Assembly: GCA_007115705.1 (NCBI GenBank)
Contig: QXEO01000434.1
Location: forward strand, 1 to 64,000
DNA length: 64,000 bases
Direction: 5' to 3'
Origin: Dactylis glomerata
Lineage: Eukaryota > Streptophyta > Magnoliopsida > Poales > Poaceae
Below the pieces are notes generated by a model. That model saw only the letters and a list, made by a program, of their open reading frames with translations. It made no database searches and was not told the DNA's origin. Positions 45,026 through 56,011 of the stretch are shown piece after piece. The position numbers were made by a program, and so were the translations under genes. How positions within the stretch are numbered: the stretch's first letter is position 1; each line of letters starts with the position of its first letter.

Positions 45026-48000
45026 GAAAGCGTGCTCGTCGATTTCCTCCATGAGCGCTGGGAAATCTTCGCCTGGTGTCCTTCAGACATGCCAGGGGTT
45101 CCCAGGGAACTCGTCGAGCACGCACTAAATGTAGATCCTAAAGTGAAGCCAGTCAAGCAACCATTGCGACGATTTGATGAACCCAAGAGGAAGGCGATAG
45201 CATCAGAGTTGCACAGTCTAGAAAACGCCGGATTTATCAGAGAAATACAAACTTCGAGTTGGGTATCCAATCTAGTCATCATACCCAAGAAAAATACAGA
45301 CGTACAAAGAGTGTGTATCGATTACACATCTCTCAACAAGCACTGTCCAAAGGATCCCTTTCCTCTACCCCGCATTGATCAGATAATTGATTCAACAGCA
45401 AGATGTGCAAGGCTTTCCTTTCTGGATGCATATTATGGTTACAACCAGATCAAGTTGAAAAAAGAAGATGAACAAAAGACAGCTTTCATTATGCCATATG
45501 GGGTGTTCTGCTATCAAGTGATGCCTTTCGGCCTAAAAAATACAGGAGCAACTTATCAACGGATGATGCAAAGGTGCCTTGGGAGCCAAATAGGACACAA
45601 TATCCAAGTCTATATTGACGATGTAGTCATTACAACAAGAAAGGAGGAATCCCTAATCAGCGACTTGGCAGAAACCTTCGACAACCTAAGCAGGTACAAG
45701 CTTAAGCTTAACCCGACAAAGTGTTCCTTCGGCGTATCGGCAGGACAACTTTTGGGGTTCCTGGTGTCAGCACAAGGAATAGAGGCGAATCCAGAGAAGA
45801 TCCAAGCAATTTTAACAATGGGGAAGCCCACGAAACTAGACGACGTACAGAAACTTGCAGGACGCGTCGCGGCGCTAAGTCGGTTCGTTGCTCGACTTGG
45901 AGAGAAAGCACTCCCTTTCTATGCACTCATGAAGAAGTCAGATAATAAATTTGAATGGACAGAAGAAGCAGATACAGCCTTTGCACAGCTGAAAAAATTG
46001 CTTTCCACGCCACCAGTGCTGGTCGCACCAAAAGAAAAAGAGCCACTACTACTCTACATCGCCGCAACCCATCAGGTGGTGAGTACAGTATTAGTAGTCG
46101 AAAAAAGTGAAGAAGGTAAAGCCCACGGAGTCCAGAGACCGGTATATTTCATCAGCGAAGTACTTTCTCCGACTAAACAGAGGTATCCGCACTATCAAAA
46201 ACTTGCATATAGTGTCTTTACAACATCACGAAAATTGCGACAGTACTTTGCGGTGCACCCAATTATAGTGGTCAATGAAGCACCACTATCGAACATACTG
46301 AACAATCCTTCAGCAACAGGACGTGTCTCTTTGTGGGGAATCGAATTATCTCCCATGGACATCACGTATGAAAAAAGAAAGGCGATCAAGTCGCAAATCT
46401 TGCCAGATTTCACAGCAGAGTGGTTGGAGTTGCAGAGCACGGGACCGCCAGATTTATCGAGTGTCTGGACAATGTACTTCGACGGTTCTAAGAGAGTCCA
46501 CGGCGCAGGCGTAGGAGTAGTCTTGATATCACCACACGGTGACAAACTGAAATACGTTTTAAGGATGAGCTTTCCGCAGGCCTCTAATAATGAAGCAGAA
46601 TATGAGGCTTTACTGCATGGAATGAAGATAGCCAAGGCGTGTGGAGCAACTCGTCTAAAAATATTCGGAGATTCAAACCTTGTTGTTCAACAAGTCATGA
46701 ACAGATGCGACACAATTAATGACAACATTTGATGGGTGCGAAGTCTCGCATATCAGCAGAAATAGCAATGAAGAAGCCGACAATTTGGCAAATATCGGGT
46801 CACAGTGCCTACCCGTGCCATCTGGAGTCTTCTGGGAAGAAATAGTGGAAAGATCGATAAAAAGCGTCAAAAGTTCGACTACTGCAGCAGGCTCAGGGGC
46901 TGGTGCGAAAAGGGACGGGAGTGCACCAGAACCCGAAGAAGTCATGATGATAGAAGAAACATGGATGCATCCATATCTCGCATACATGATACATAAGAAG
47001 TTACCAGAAGATGCAGTGGAAGCCAAGAGAATAACTCGACAATCGAAAGCATTTGTTGTGTTGCAGGGGAAATTATACAAAAAGAGCATAACTGGCATTT
47101 TGCAGCGTTGCATCACACCTCAAGAAGGGCAAGTAATATTAAAAGATATATATGCCGGAGTATGTGGCCATCATGCTAGCAGCAGGGCAATCGCGGAAAA
47201 AGCGTTTCAAGCAGGATTCTATTGGCTAACAGCCATCGAAGACGCGAAAGATATAGTTCGGAAGTGTGAAGCATGTCAAAGATTCACATCTCGACCACAC
47301 GCACCAGCAGCAGAGTTACAGTCAATACCAGTGTCCTGGCCCTTTGCACAATGGGGCCTCGATATGGTAGGGAAGTTGCACAAATCCTGGCCAGGAGGGC
47401 ATATTTACATGCTAGTGGCAGTCGACAAATTTACCAAGTGGGTGGAAGCGGCCCCGGTAACAACTCAAGATTCGACAGCAGCAATCAATTTCATTATGTC
47501 AATAGTGTTTCATTTCGGTGTACCATACAGCATCATCACGGACAACGGGACAAACTTCACTTCAAAGGAATTCAAGAGTTACTGCGAAGATTTGGGAATC
47601 AAGCTCAAGTTCGTATCCGTAGCACACCCGAAGACAAACGGGCAAGTCGAAAAAGCCAATGGCCTAATATGCAACGGAATAAAAAAGAGGCTCTTAGCAC
47701 CTCTCGAGAAAGCCAAGAGCGCTTGGGTAGATGAACTGCCCTCCATTCTTTGGAGTTTAAGAACCACGCCTAATGCAGCTACTCAAGAAACTCCTTTTTT
47801 CCTAGTCCACGGCGCAGAAGCCGTGCTTCCAGTCGAAGTTACACACGAAGCTCCAAGAGTGACGGCATACGATGAAGTAACCTCAACAGAAGTGTTACAA
47901 GACGATGTCGATGCACTGGATGAAGCAAGAGATAAAGCGCTGGAAAGAGCCACCTAGTATCAACAGAGTTTGCGGAACTACCATAGTAGTCGAGTTCGAA

Positions 48001-48197
48001 CGTGATCCTTTGTGGTGGGAGATTTAGTCTTACGACTCAGGCAGGACAGCCACGGCAAGTTAGAGTCCCCTTGGGTGGGACCTTACATCATCACAGAAGT
48101 AATACCAGGAGGAGCTTATCGACTACAAGACAAGAAAACAGGAAAAGATGAAAGCAACCCATGGAATGCGGAGCAGCTATGACGTTTCTACGCATAG
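45026..48197 (+). pseudogene. pol: pol (RT, two RNase H, integrase) of Tat element A, broken
   Basis: It continues in frame after the 45023 TAG. RT motifs are FPLPRIDQIIDS (near 45358), LDAYYGYNQIKL and the catalytic YIDDVV (45611). A degenerate Ty3-type RNase H follows, then a second, archaeal-type RNase H (YFDGSKR, NEAEYEALL, GDSNLVVQQ, NEEADNLA). A 41-bp deletion near 46730 shifts the frame inside it. Integrase has the HHCC finger (CGHHASSRA, CEACQRF) and D-D-E residues (WGLDMVG, ITDNGTNF, NGQVEKANG). Further stops lie at about 47955, 48012 and 48179. Two of the late stops are CGA-to-TGA changes relative to B. Confidence 0.88.
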
Positions 48198-48552
48198 AAG
48201 AAGTCTAGTAACATCAGTAACTTCGAGTTGACCCTCCGAACCCAGAACATGAGGCCATAGGTCGGGTTCCTTGGGTTAACTCGACAAATTGTACAGATAT
48301 TTTACTTTTCCACTCGGGGGCTTTAACCCTCGGGTCGTACGAAAGAAAGTTTATCACAATATGGAGATCTTTCAAAGATATACTACTAGGTTGTGCAACA
48401 ACCCGATATTCTTCAAGCAATATAAATTGGTTCAAGAGAACCCGATAATATATAAAGCATGCCTCGGAACAAACGATAATATATAAGTACGGTTCACCAG
48501 AAGAAAGTTTATCACAATATGGAGATCTTTCAAAGATATACTACTAGGTTGT
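48198..48552 (+). other. 3' untranslated part of A up to the inverted junction
   Basis: It includes AAGAAAGTTTATCACAATAT... at 48344-48395 and again at 48501-48552 (direct repeat of about 52 bp). The second copy is immediately followed by its own reverse complement. Confidence 0.7.
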
Positions 48553-48607
48553 TGCACAACCTAGTAGTATATCTTTGAAAGATCTCCATATTGTGATAAA
48601 CTTTCTT
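48501..48607. repeat. Perfect 52-bp hairpin at the A/B junction
   Basis: Arms 48501-48552 and 48556-48607 pair without mismatch around the loop TGC (48553-48555). It is the centre of the 13-kb inverted arrangement. The tip GGTTGT-TGC-ACAACC is the reverse complement of a natural small hairpin in the family (GGTTGT-GCA-ACAACC at 48390-48404). Confidence 0.95.
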
Positions 48608-48752
48608 TCGTACGACCCGAGGGTTAAAGCCCCCGAGTGGAAAAGTAAAATATATGTACAATTTGTCGAGTTAACCCAAGGAACCCGACCTATGGCCTCA
48701 TGTTCTGGGTTCGGAGGGTCAACTCGAAGTTACTGATGTTACTAGACTTCTT

Positions 48753-51700
48753 CTATGCGTAGAAACGTCGTAGCTGCTCCGCATTCCATGGGTTGCTTTC
48801 ATCTTTTCCTGTTTTCTTGTCTTGTAGTCGATAAGCTCCTCCTGGTATTACTTCTGTGATGATGTAAGGTCCCACCCAAGGGGACTCTAACTTGCCGTGG
48901 CTGTCCTGCTTGAGTCGTAAGACTAAATCTCCCACCACAAAGGATCGCGGTCGAACTCGACTACTATGGTAGTTCCGCAAACTCTGTTGATACTGCGTGG
49001 CTCTTTCCAGTGCTTTATCTCTTGCTTCATCCAGTGCATCGACATTGTCTTGTAACGCTTCTGTTGAGGTTACTTCATCGTATGCCGTCACTCTTGGAGC
49101 TTCGTGTGTAACTTCGACTGGAAGCACGGCTTCTGCGCCGTGGACCAGGAAAAAAGGAGTTTCTTGAGTAGCTGCGTTAGGCGTGGTTCTTAAACTGCAA
49201 AGAATGGAGGGCAGTTCATCTACCCAAGCACTCTTGGCTTTCTCGAGAGGTGCTAAGAGCCTCTTTTTTATTCCATTGCATATTAGGCCATTGGCTTTTT
49301 CGACTTGCCCGTTTGTCTTCGGGTGTGCTACGGATGCGAACTTGAGCTTGATTCCCAAACCTTCGTAGTAACTCTTGAATTCCTTTGAAGTGAAGTTTGT
49401 CCCATTGTCCGTGATGATGTTGTATGGTACACCGAAACAAAACACTATTGACTTAATGAAATTGATTCCTGCTGTCGAATCTTGAGTTGTTACCGGGGCC
49501 GCTTCCACCCACTTGGTAAATTTGTCGACTGCCACTAGCATGTAAACATGCCCTCTTGGCCAGGATTTGTGCAACTTCCCTACTATATCGAGGCCCCATT
49601 GTGCAAAGGGCCAGGACACTGGTATTGGCTGTAACTCTGCTGCTGGTGCGTGTGGTCGAGATGCAAATCTTTGACATGCTTCACACTTCCGAACTATATA
49701 TTTCGCGTCTTTGATGGCTGTTAGCCAATAGAATCCTACTCGAAACGCTTTTGCCGCGATTGCCCTACTGCTAGCATGATGGCCACATACTCCGGCATGT
49801 ATATATTTTAATATTACTTGCCCTTCTTGAGGTGTGACGCAACGCTGCAAAATGCCAGTTATGCTCTTTTTGTATAATTTCCCCTGCAACACAACAAATG
49901 CTTTCGATCGTCGATTTATTCTCTTGCCTTCCACTGCATCTTCTGGTAACTTCTTATTTATCATGTATGCGAGATATGGCTGCATCCATGTTTCTTCTAT
50001 CATCATGACATCTTCGGGTTCTGGTGCACTCTCGTCCTTTTTCGCACTAGCCCCCGAGCCTGCTGCAGTAGTCGAACTTTTGACGCTTTTTATCGATCTT
50101 TCCACTATTTCTTCCCAGAAGACTCCAGATGGCACGGGTAGGCACTGTGACCCGATATTTGCCAAATTGTCGGCTTCTTCATTGCTGTTTCTGCTGATGT
50201 GCGAGACTTCGCACCTATCGAATGTTCCTTCGAGATAATGATATAAGTTCTTGTAAGCTATCATGTTGTCATTAATTCTGTCGCATCTGTTCATGACTTG
50301 TTGAACAACAAGGTTTGAATCTCCGAATATTTTTAGACGAGTTGCTCCATACGCCTTGGCCATCTTCATTCCATGCAGTAAAGCCTCGTATTCTGCTTCA
50401 TTATTAGAGGCCTGCGGAAAGCTCATCCTTAAAATGTATTTCAGTTTGTCGCCGTGTGGTGATATCAAGACTACTCCTGCGCCTGCGCCTTGGACTCTCT
50501 TAGAACCGTCGAAGTACATTGTCCAGACACTCGATAAATCTGGCGGTCCCGTGCTCTGCAGCTCCAACCACTCTGCTGTGAAATCTGGCAAAATTTGCGA
50601 CTTGATCGCCTTTCTTTTTTCATACGTGATGTCCATGGGAGATAATTCGATTCCCCACAAAGAGACACATCCTGTTGCTGAAGGATTGTTCAGTATGTTC
50701 GATAGTGGTGCTTCATTGACCACTATAATTGGGTGCACCGCAAAGTACTATCGCAATTTTCGTGCTGTTGTAAATACACTATATGCAAGTTTTTGATAGT
50801 GCGGATACCTCTATTTAGTCGGAGAAAGTACTTCGCTGATGAAATATACCGGTCTCTGGACACCGTGGGCTTTACCTTCTTCACTTCTTTCGACTACTAA
50901 TACTGTACTCACCACCTGATGGGTTGCGGCGATGTAGAGTAGTAGTGGCTCTTTTTTTTGGTGCGACCAGCACTGGTGGCGTTGAAAGCACTTTTTTCAG
51001 CTGTGCAAAGGCTGCATCTGCTTCTTCTTTTCATTCAAATTTATCATCTGACTTCTTCATGAGTGCATAGAAAGGGAGTGCTTTCTCTCCCAGTTGAGCA
51101 ACGAACCGACTTAGCGCCGCGACGCATCCTGCAAGTTTCTGTACGTCGTGTAGTTTCGTGGGCTTCCCCATTGTTGAAATTTCTTGGATCTTCTCTAGGT
51201 TCGCCTCTATTCCCCGTGCTGACACCAGGAACCCCAAAAGTTGTCCTGCCGATACGCCGAAGGAACACTTTGTCGGGTTAAGCTTAAGCTTGTACCTGCT
51301 TAGGTTGTCGAAGGTTTCTACCAAGTCGCTGATTAGGGATTCCTCCTTTCTTGTTGTAATGACTACATCGTCAATATAGACTTGGATATTGCGTCCTATT
51401 TGGCTCCGAAGGCAGCTTTGCATCATCCGTTGATAAGTTGCTCCTGCATTTTTTAGGCCGAAAGGCATCACTTGATAGCAGAACACCCCATATGGCGTAA
51501 TGAAAGCTGTCTTTTCTTCATCTTCTTTTTTCAACTTGATCTGGTTGTAACCAGAATATGCATCCAGAAAGGAAAGCCTTGCACATCCTGCTGTTGAATC
51601 AATTATCTGATCAATGCGGGGTAGAGGGAAGGGATCCTTTGGACAGTGCTTGTTGAGAGATGTGTAATCGACACACACTCTTTGTACATCTGTATTTTTC

Positions 51701-51963
51701 TTCGGTAGGATGACTGGATTGGATACCCAACTCGAAGTTTTTATTTCTCTGATAAATCCGGTGTTTTCTAGCCTGTGCAACTCTAACGCTATCGCCTTCC
51801 TCTTGGGTTCATCAAATCGTCGCAATGGTTGCTTGACTGGCTTCACTTTAGGATCTACATTTAGTGCGTGCTCGATGAGTTCCCTGGGAACCCCTAGCAT
51901 GTCTAAAGGACACCAGGCAAAGATTTCCCAGCGCTCACGGAGGAACTCGATGAGCGCGCTTTC
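48753..51963 (-). pseudogene. pol: pol of inverted Tat copy B, broken
   Basis: On the minus strand RT is open at 51900-51031 with YIDDVV near 51376. A TGA replaces a Trp codon of A near 51030, a 2-bp deletion lies in an A-run near 50955, and two CAG-to-TAG changes follow near 50817 and 50745. From 50738 to 48753 one open frame of about 660 codons covers the end of the first RNase H, an undamaged second RNase H (including the part deleted in A) and an apparently complete integrase with HHCC finger, D-D-E residues and C-terminal part (GPYIITEVIPGGAYRLQD). No promoter or start lies in front of that frame. Confidence 0.85.
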
Positions 51964-54861
51964 CTATGCGGGATCCAGGTTTACCGCAATCGATGTTGTC
52001 TTGTTCGGGTCCGTAGGGTGGACCTGGATTTTCTTCGAGTCCTGAGTTGTGTCGAAAGCCTGATCTGGTAGGGATCGTCCAACGTCGGGTAGTACATTAT
52101 GATCTGTTTCTCCTTTCACCCTCTCATATTCTGCTATCATGCCAAAAGTTTGCGCCATTCTATTGAATTCCTTGTCACAAGTGTTGGCTACTTCGAAGCT
52201 CCCTTGTACTGTAATTGTTCCTTTGGATCCTGGAATTTTTAGCGTTAGATACGCGTAGTGAGGTACTGCCATGAATTCTGCAAATGCTGGGCGCCCTAAA
52301 ATTGCGTGGTACTGTGAGGGCCAGTCCATAACTTCAAATTCCAACTTCTCCCTGCGATAGTTGCTGCTACTGCCAGAGCAGACATCGAGTTCTATTTTCC
52401 CCAGAGGATAATTTGCGGCTCCTGGTACTATTCCATGGAAAGAGCAATCTGTTGGCTTCAAGCTTGACAGCGATATACACATTGCCTTCAGGGTTCTGGC
52501 ATATATTAGGTTTATGCCACTTCCTGCGTCCATGAACACTCTTCCGATGTCGTACCCTCCTATTTGCGCTTTTAACACCTTTGGCGAGTGGCCCGGCCTG
52601 GGAACTTTCCTTGGGTGGTCTGCCCTGCTGAACTTGATTGGCTGATCTGACCACCGTAAGTACTCCGTAGTGGCTGGTGGCGACGATATTGCTAGGTTTA
52701 CCTGCCTGGATATATTCTTTCGCTCTTTCTTTGACTTGGGCACCGGTTGAATCATTGCCGATATGTAAACTTTCGACTCTAAGTGCCTTGCTAGCCTTTG
52801 TACTTGATATCCTTGACTTGTGTATTTTTCTCCTTGCCAACCCGCTTGACTTGAACCCATGGCGCTTTGTAACCTCAGGAAAGTTTTACAATCCTTCATC
52901 TGGTGGTTTGAAACTCTCTTTCCATCAAGATACGCGTAGTGGATTCGACAAGGCCCATATAGCATGTCTTCGGCCGAGGGGCCGGAGTATCTTGGTTTTT
53001 CTGCTCCTTTCACTTGAAACTTCCTATTTCATAACCTTCCTCTTCCCTTGCTTCGTATCCCGCGGCTACCTGACTTCGCCTTCCTTGGTTATCCCTGCTG
53101 CGGTGTCGTCTCCTCTGTCTACTTGTTCTGTCGACTTCTGGTGAACGTCCTCTTTTATTGTTATATGCGTCCTCTCCATCAGCGAATCTGTTGGCTTCTT
53201 CCATTAACTCGGCTACTGTTGTTGGCCTTGTTCTTCCTATCTCTTCCACGAGGTCTGAGCGACGAAGGCCAGCCGAAAAAGCGTCTATTGCTCTTTCGTC
53301 GGAGACGTCCTCTGCTGAGTTTTTGATTACACTCCAACGTTGTATATAAGAACATAGAGTTTCGCCTTTCCTCTGCACACATGCCTTGACTTCCTCCAGT
53401 GACGCTGGGCGCCTATATGTTGAGCGGAAATCTTTTATGAATTGTTTTTCGAGTTCTCCCCAACTTCCGATGGATTCATTGGTAGGGTGTTTAACCAGGA
53501 CCGTGCTGCGCCGGTGAGGTGTAATTGCAGACTTTGCATTGCTGTCGCTTTTGTTCCCCCTAATATCTGTACTGCCTGCAGGTAATCTGCCAACCATAAG
53601 GTAGGTTCTTGCGACCCATCATATTTTTGCTGGTCGTGAGGTAACTTGAATCCTTTGGGTACCCGCGTTTTGCGAACCCTGCGGGTAAAGCACAACGCGC
53701 CCATCTCTTTTTCATCGTTCTCATAATTTTCTTCTCTTCAGGCGTGGCGTGATTTTTTTACTCGAGCCTGTGCTATTATATTTCTTGCATCCTCCTTCCT
53801 TTTTACCACCTTTCTTCTGATGACTCGCTAGATTCGTTTCGTATGATTTTGTGCTTGAACTTCTCTTTTCGCCTCTCCTTGTAGCTTGTCGACTTTGCTT
53901 CTAGACCTTTTCCCCTGATCTTGTCTTCCAATATCCCGAGGCTTCGTATTGCGGCTTGGTGCATGTCTTCTCACGGATCTCCAGGTTCTGGCCGCGTGGT
54001 TAGTAGGTATGCCTGTGCTGCTATCAGCGCTGCTTCCGGTGTTTCTTGCACGAAATCTTCTTCCTCCTCCTCTGGTTGTGGAGTAATACTTCTCGAGTGC
54101 CTTTCCTCTCTACTCTGTGCCATTGTTCCTCTGTTGTGTTTTGGGTCTCCACGCCTTTCCCTACTGTACTCTGAATCATCACTATAGTCATCCCAATACT
54201 TTTCCCTTGACATACTATTATTATCTTGACTTCTCAAAAGCATGTCTTTTTCCTCTCTCAGTTTCTTCTTGTGCTGGTGTAATGCGTATTGATATCCCAT
54301 TAGAACTTCTCTTCTTGCGCCTTCGGGTACTTCTGTGCCATGATAGATAGCTGACATGATGATCCTCCACTCCCCAGCTGAGACGTGAATTTTCTCCTTC
54401 TCCTTTTTATTGTGCTCCTTTATCTTGTCGACCTGCCTGTCGACCCCTTCGTTTCCCTCGTTATTCTTTTCTTCTTCTGCTTCAGTGATAATGACGCATA
54501 ACTGGTGTACTCTTTTGGAGACGCCCCTACTTTCAGCAGCAAAGTCCCTTGTACTATGGTGCGTTTTAACCGCTTTTACTTCTGTGTCGAGTTTTTCCTG
54601 GATTTCATCGACTTCTGTGACTTGTGCTTCTCCTAAGCTAACCGGCGAGTTTACCTTGCTGGAAGAACCTTCAGATGATTCCATCATTGCCACTGTCTCG
54701 GGCTCGCTTGCCGACGGATCTGGCTTCATCGGATCTGTTAAGCGAGTCGAACCCGAAGGTTCGACTCGGATGCTTAGACTTCCGATCGTCAACTCCGTCT
54801 CTCGATTTCCGTTGGTTCCTGCGCTGCTGTTGGCTAAAAGCGAAAAAGCTGTCGAATTCAT
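51964..54861 (-). pseudogene. gag-pro: gag-protease of inverted Tat copy B, broken
   Basis: Same domain order as in A: N-terminal acidic part from ATG 54861, capsid domain (about 53640-53170), protease (FMDAGSGINLIYA near 52535). Stops and shifts differ from A: a TGA near 53970, loss of frame up to 53705, a Trp-to-stop change near 53742, a shift near 53495 and one near 53010. It ends with the same DPA-TAG as A (51964-51966). Confidence 0.82.
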
Positions 54862-54898
54862 GATTCCAATGCCCTTGGTCCCCACGGTCGGCGCCAAT

Positions 54899-55232
54899 TG
54901 ACGAGGGTTAACTCGACAAATGTCCTAAATGAAGGACTTAGGATCGGGGAGATAGGGCGTCAGATGAACTTGAAGGTAAAGTTAGTCGAAATAGGTGTAT
55001 ATCGAAAGTAAACTTGGGTGTTGAACCTTGCTTGCTTTCAATCTGGCCTACACCGTCCCCTCCTGCCCCCTATATATAGGTGGCCAGGTCTCGAGGATTG
55101 GGTAGGGTCCGTTACAGATTACAACATCGACATACGGTAAGAACTCGTATTTCGACTATCATTACAATTGGGCCTAGCTTAACGGGCCTCAGGGGTACTA
55201 ACTAACGGGCTCTATTAGCTATACCCTTGTCA
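54899..55232 (-). repeat. 5' LTR of inverted copy B
   Basis: 334 bp. It differs from the 5' LTR of A at about seven sites, including one single-base deletion. The primer site follows on the minus strand at about 54898-54881. Confidence 0.93.
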
Positions 55233-55269
55233 CATGGTCTATTAAAAGCATCAAAACCAAGTACGGTTA

Positions 55270-55275
55270 TTTATT
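55270..55275 (-). terminator. Polyadenylation signal of the antisense gene
   Basis: AATAAA on the minus strand, about 55 bp after the stop codon at 55328 and 38 bp before the border of copy B. Confidence 0.55.
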
Positions 55276-55327
55276 ACAGATAGCACGGCAACAAGGCAAC
55301 TCGAAAAGGAGATTACATAAGAAGACT

Positions 55328-55900
55328 CTAGTGGAAGTGTACTTCAGCCTCGTACTCCTTCTGGCATTGAGTACCATCGTAGATTTTCATGTCAAACTTA
55401 GACGTGCCCACGTGAAAATCGAAGGTCATGAAGAAACCTCGCTGGATGTCGTGATCAACCGCAAACTGTGACCGGCCACCCTTGAAGTATTGTTCGCCAG
55501 CACCGTCGTACCAAACTTGCTCCTCGTAGGGAGTTCCTCCCCCAGAATGTTCACGCAGAATTGCTTCACGCAACTCACGCCCATCCATGAATTGGGTGAA
55601 CTTCAGCGGCAGCCGTTGAATTTCATGGCACTGCGCGCCGGCGATGCAGAAAAATGAGTATATCCTTGGTTGAGGAGAAGAAGTGTTACCAGGAGGTGCG
55701 CTTGGACCTGGGGTAGCAACAGGCACCTTTGGTTTATTCTTACTCCCGGCCGGACGGCCGGGACGCCGCTTCATTGGAACGGACGACAAAGATCCTATAG
55801 CAGCTGGTGCTGCCTTATTCTTGCTGCCACGAGGGCGGCCGCGACCCCGTGGTGCCGTCGGGGAGCCAAGGTTCAGACGGGACCCATCTACATCAGCCAT
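55328..55900 (-). CDS. Antisense accessory gene: two AT-hooks plus B3-like domain
   Basis: A 190-residue frame from ATG 55898-55900 to TAG, antisense to gag-pol, in the 3' internal region of element A. Residues 18-29 (RGRGRPRGSKNK) and 45-58 (RRPGRPAGSKNKPK) are AT-hooks of the kind in plant AHL proteins, which bind the minor groove of AT-rich DNA. Residues 82-187 read like a plant B3 (REM-type) DNA-binding domain: FF start, RLPLKF, then YFKGGRSQFAVDHDI, RGFFMTFDF, KFDMKIYDGTQCQKEY. The usual Trp of the GW..F motif is Arg here. The frame is uninterrupted, although gag-pol around it is full of stops. The sense frame is open further upstream but without ATG, so I chose the ATG in good context. 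A nuclear DNA-binding role is inferred. Position and strand recall gene23 of maize Grande. Confidence 0.75.
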   Translation of the reverse strand: MADVDGSRLNLGSPTAPRGRGRPRGSKNKAAPAAIGSLSSVPMKRRPGRPAGSKNKPKVPVATPGPSAPPGNTSSPQPRIYSFFCIAGAQCHEIQRLPLKFTQFMDGRELREAILREHSGGGTPYEEQVWYDGAGEQYFKGGRSQFAVDHDIQRGFFMTFDFHVGTSKFDMKIYDGTQCQKEYEAEVHFH

Positions 55901-55967
55901 GGAGACAAGTGGGCAGAAAAGAAACCCTAGATGAAGAAGAAGATGATGCGGCGGAGGAGGAATCTGT

Positions 55968-56006
55968 TTAGGGTTTTTACCCTCACCAAAGTGTGCTTTA
56001 TTTATA
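55968..56006 (-). promoter_or_regulatory. Promoter of the antisense gene: TATA box and telo-box-like motif
   Basis: On the minus strand TATAAATA lies at 56006-55999, about 100 bp before the ATG. AAAAACCCTAAAC follows at 55978-55966, where the start of the transcript would be expected. A second CTAGGGTTTC lies in the leader near 55930-55921. TATA plus AAACCCTA motifs are common in plant promoters. Confidence 0.65.
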
Positions 56007-56011
56007 AGCAC

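Larger units (their letters stand above)
48547..55232 (-). mobile_element. Inverted Tat copy B (5' LTR, gag, pol; 3' end missing)
   Basis: On the minus strand it runs from a complete 5' LTR (55232 to 54899) through gag-protease and pol to the UTR, and stops at the hairpin. Its LTR end at 55232 (TGACAAGG on the minus strand) is exact, as expected of an integrase-made joint. Its 3' LTR, PPT, antisense gene and left target duplication are missing. Encoded proteins are about 93-97 % identical to those of A by eye. Confidence 0.88.

Noticed and set aside
48547..55232. Copy B as a complete nested element with both LTRs
   Set aside because: No second LTR, PPT or matching target duplication exists at its left end; the left end is the hairpin joint.
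55900..56011. Longer, 227-residue version of the antisense protein starting at 56011
   Set aside because: The extra 37 codons have no ATG, lie over the TATA box and leader, and add a Pro/His/Leu-rich stretch unlike the rest.
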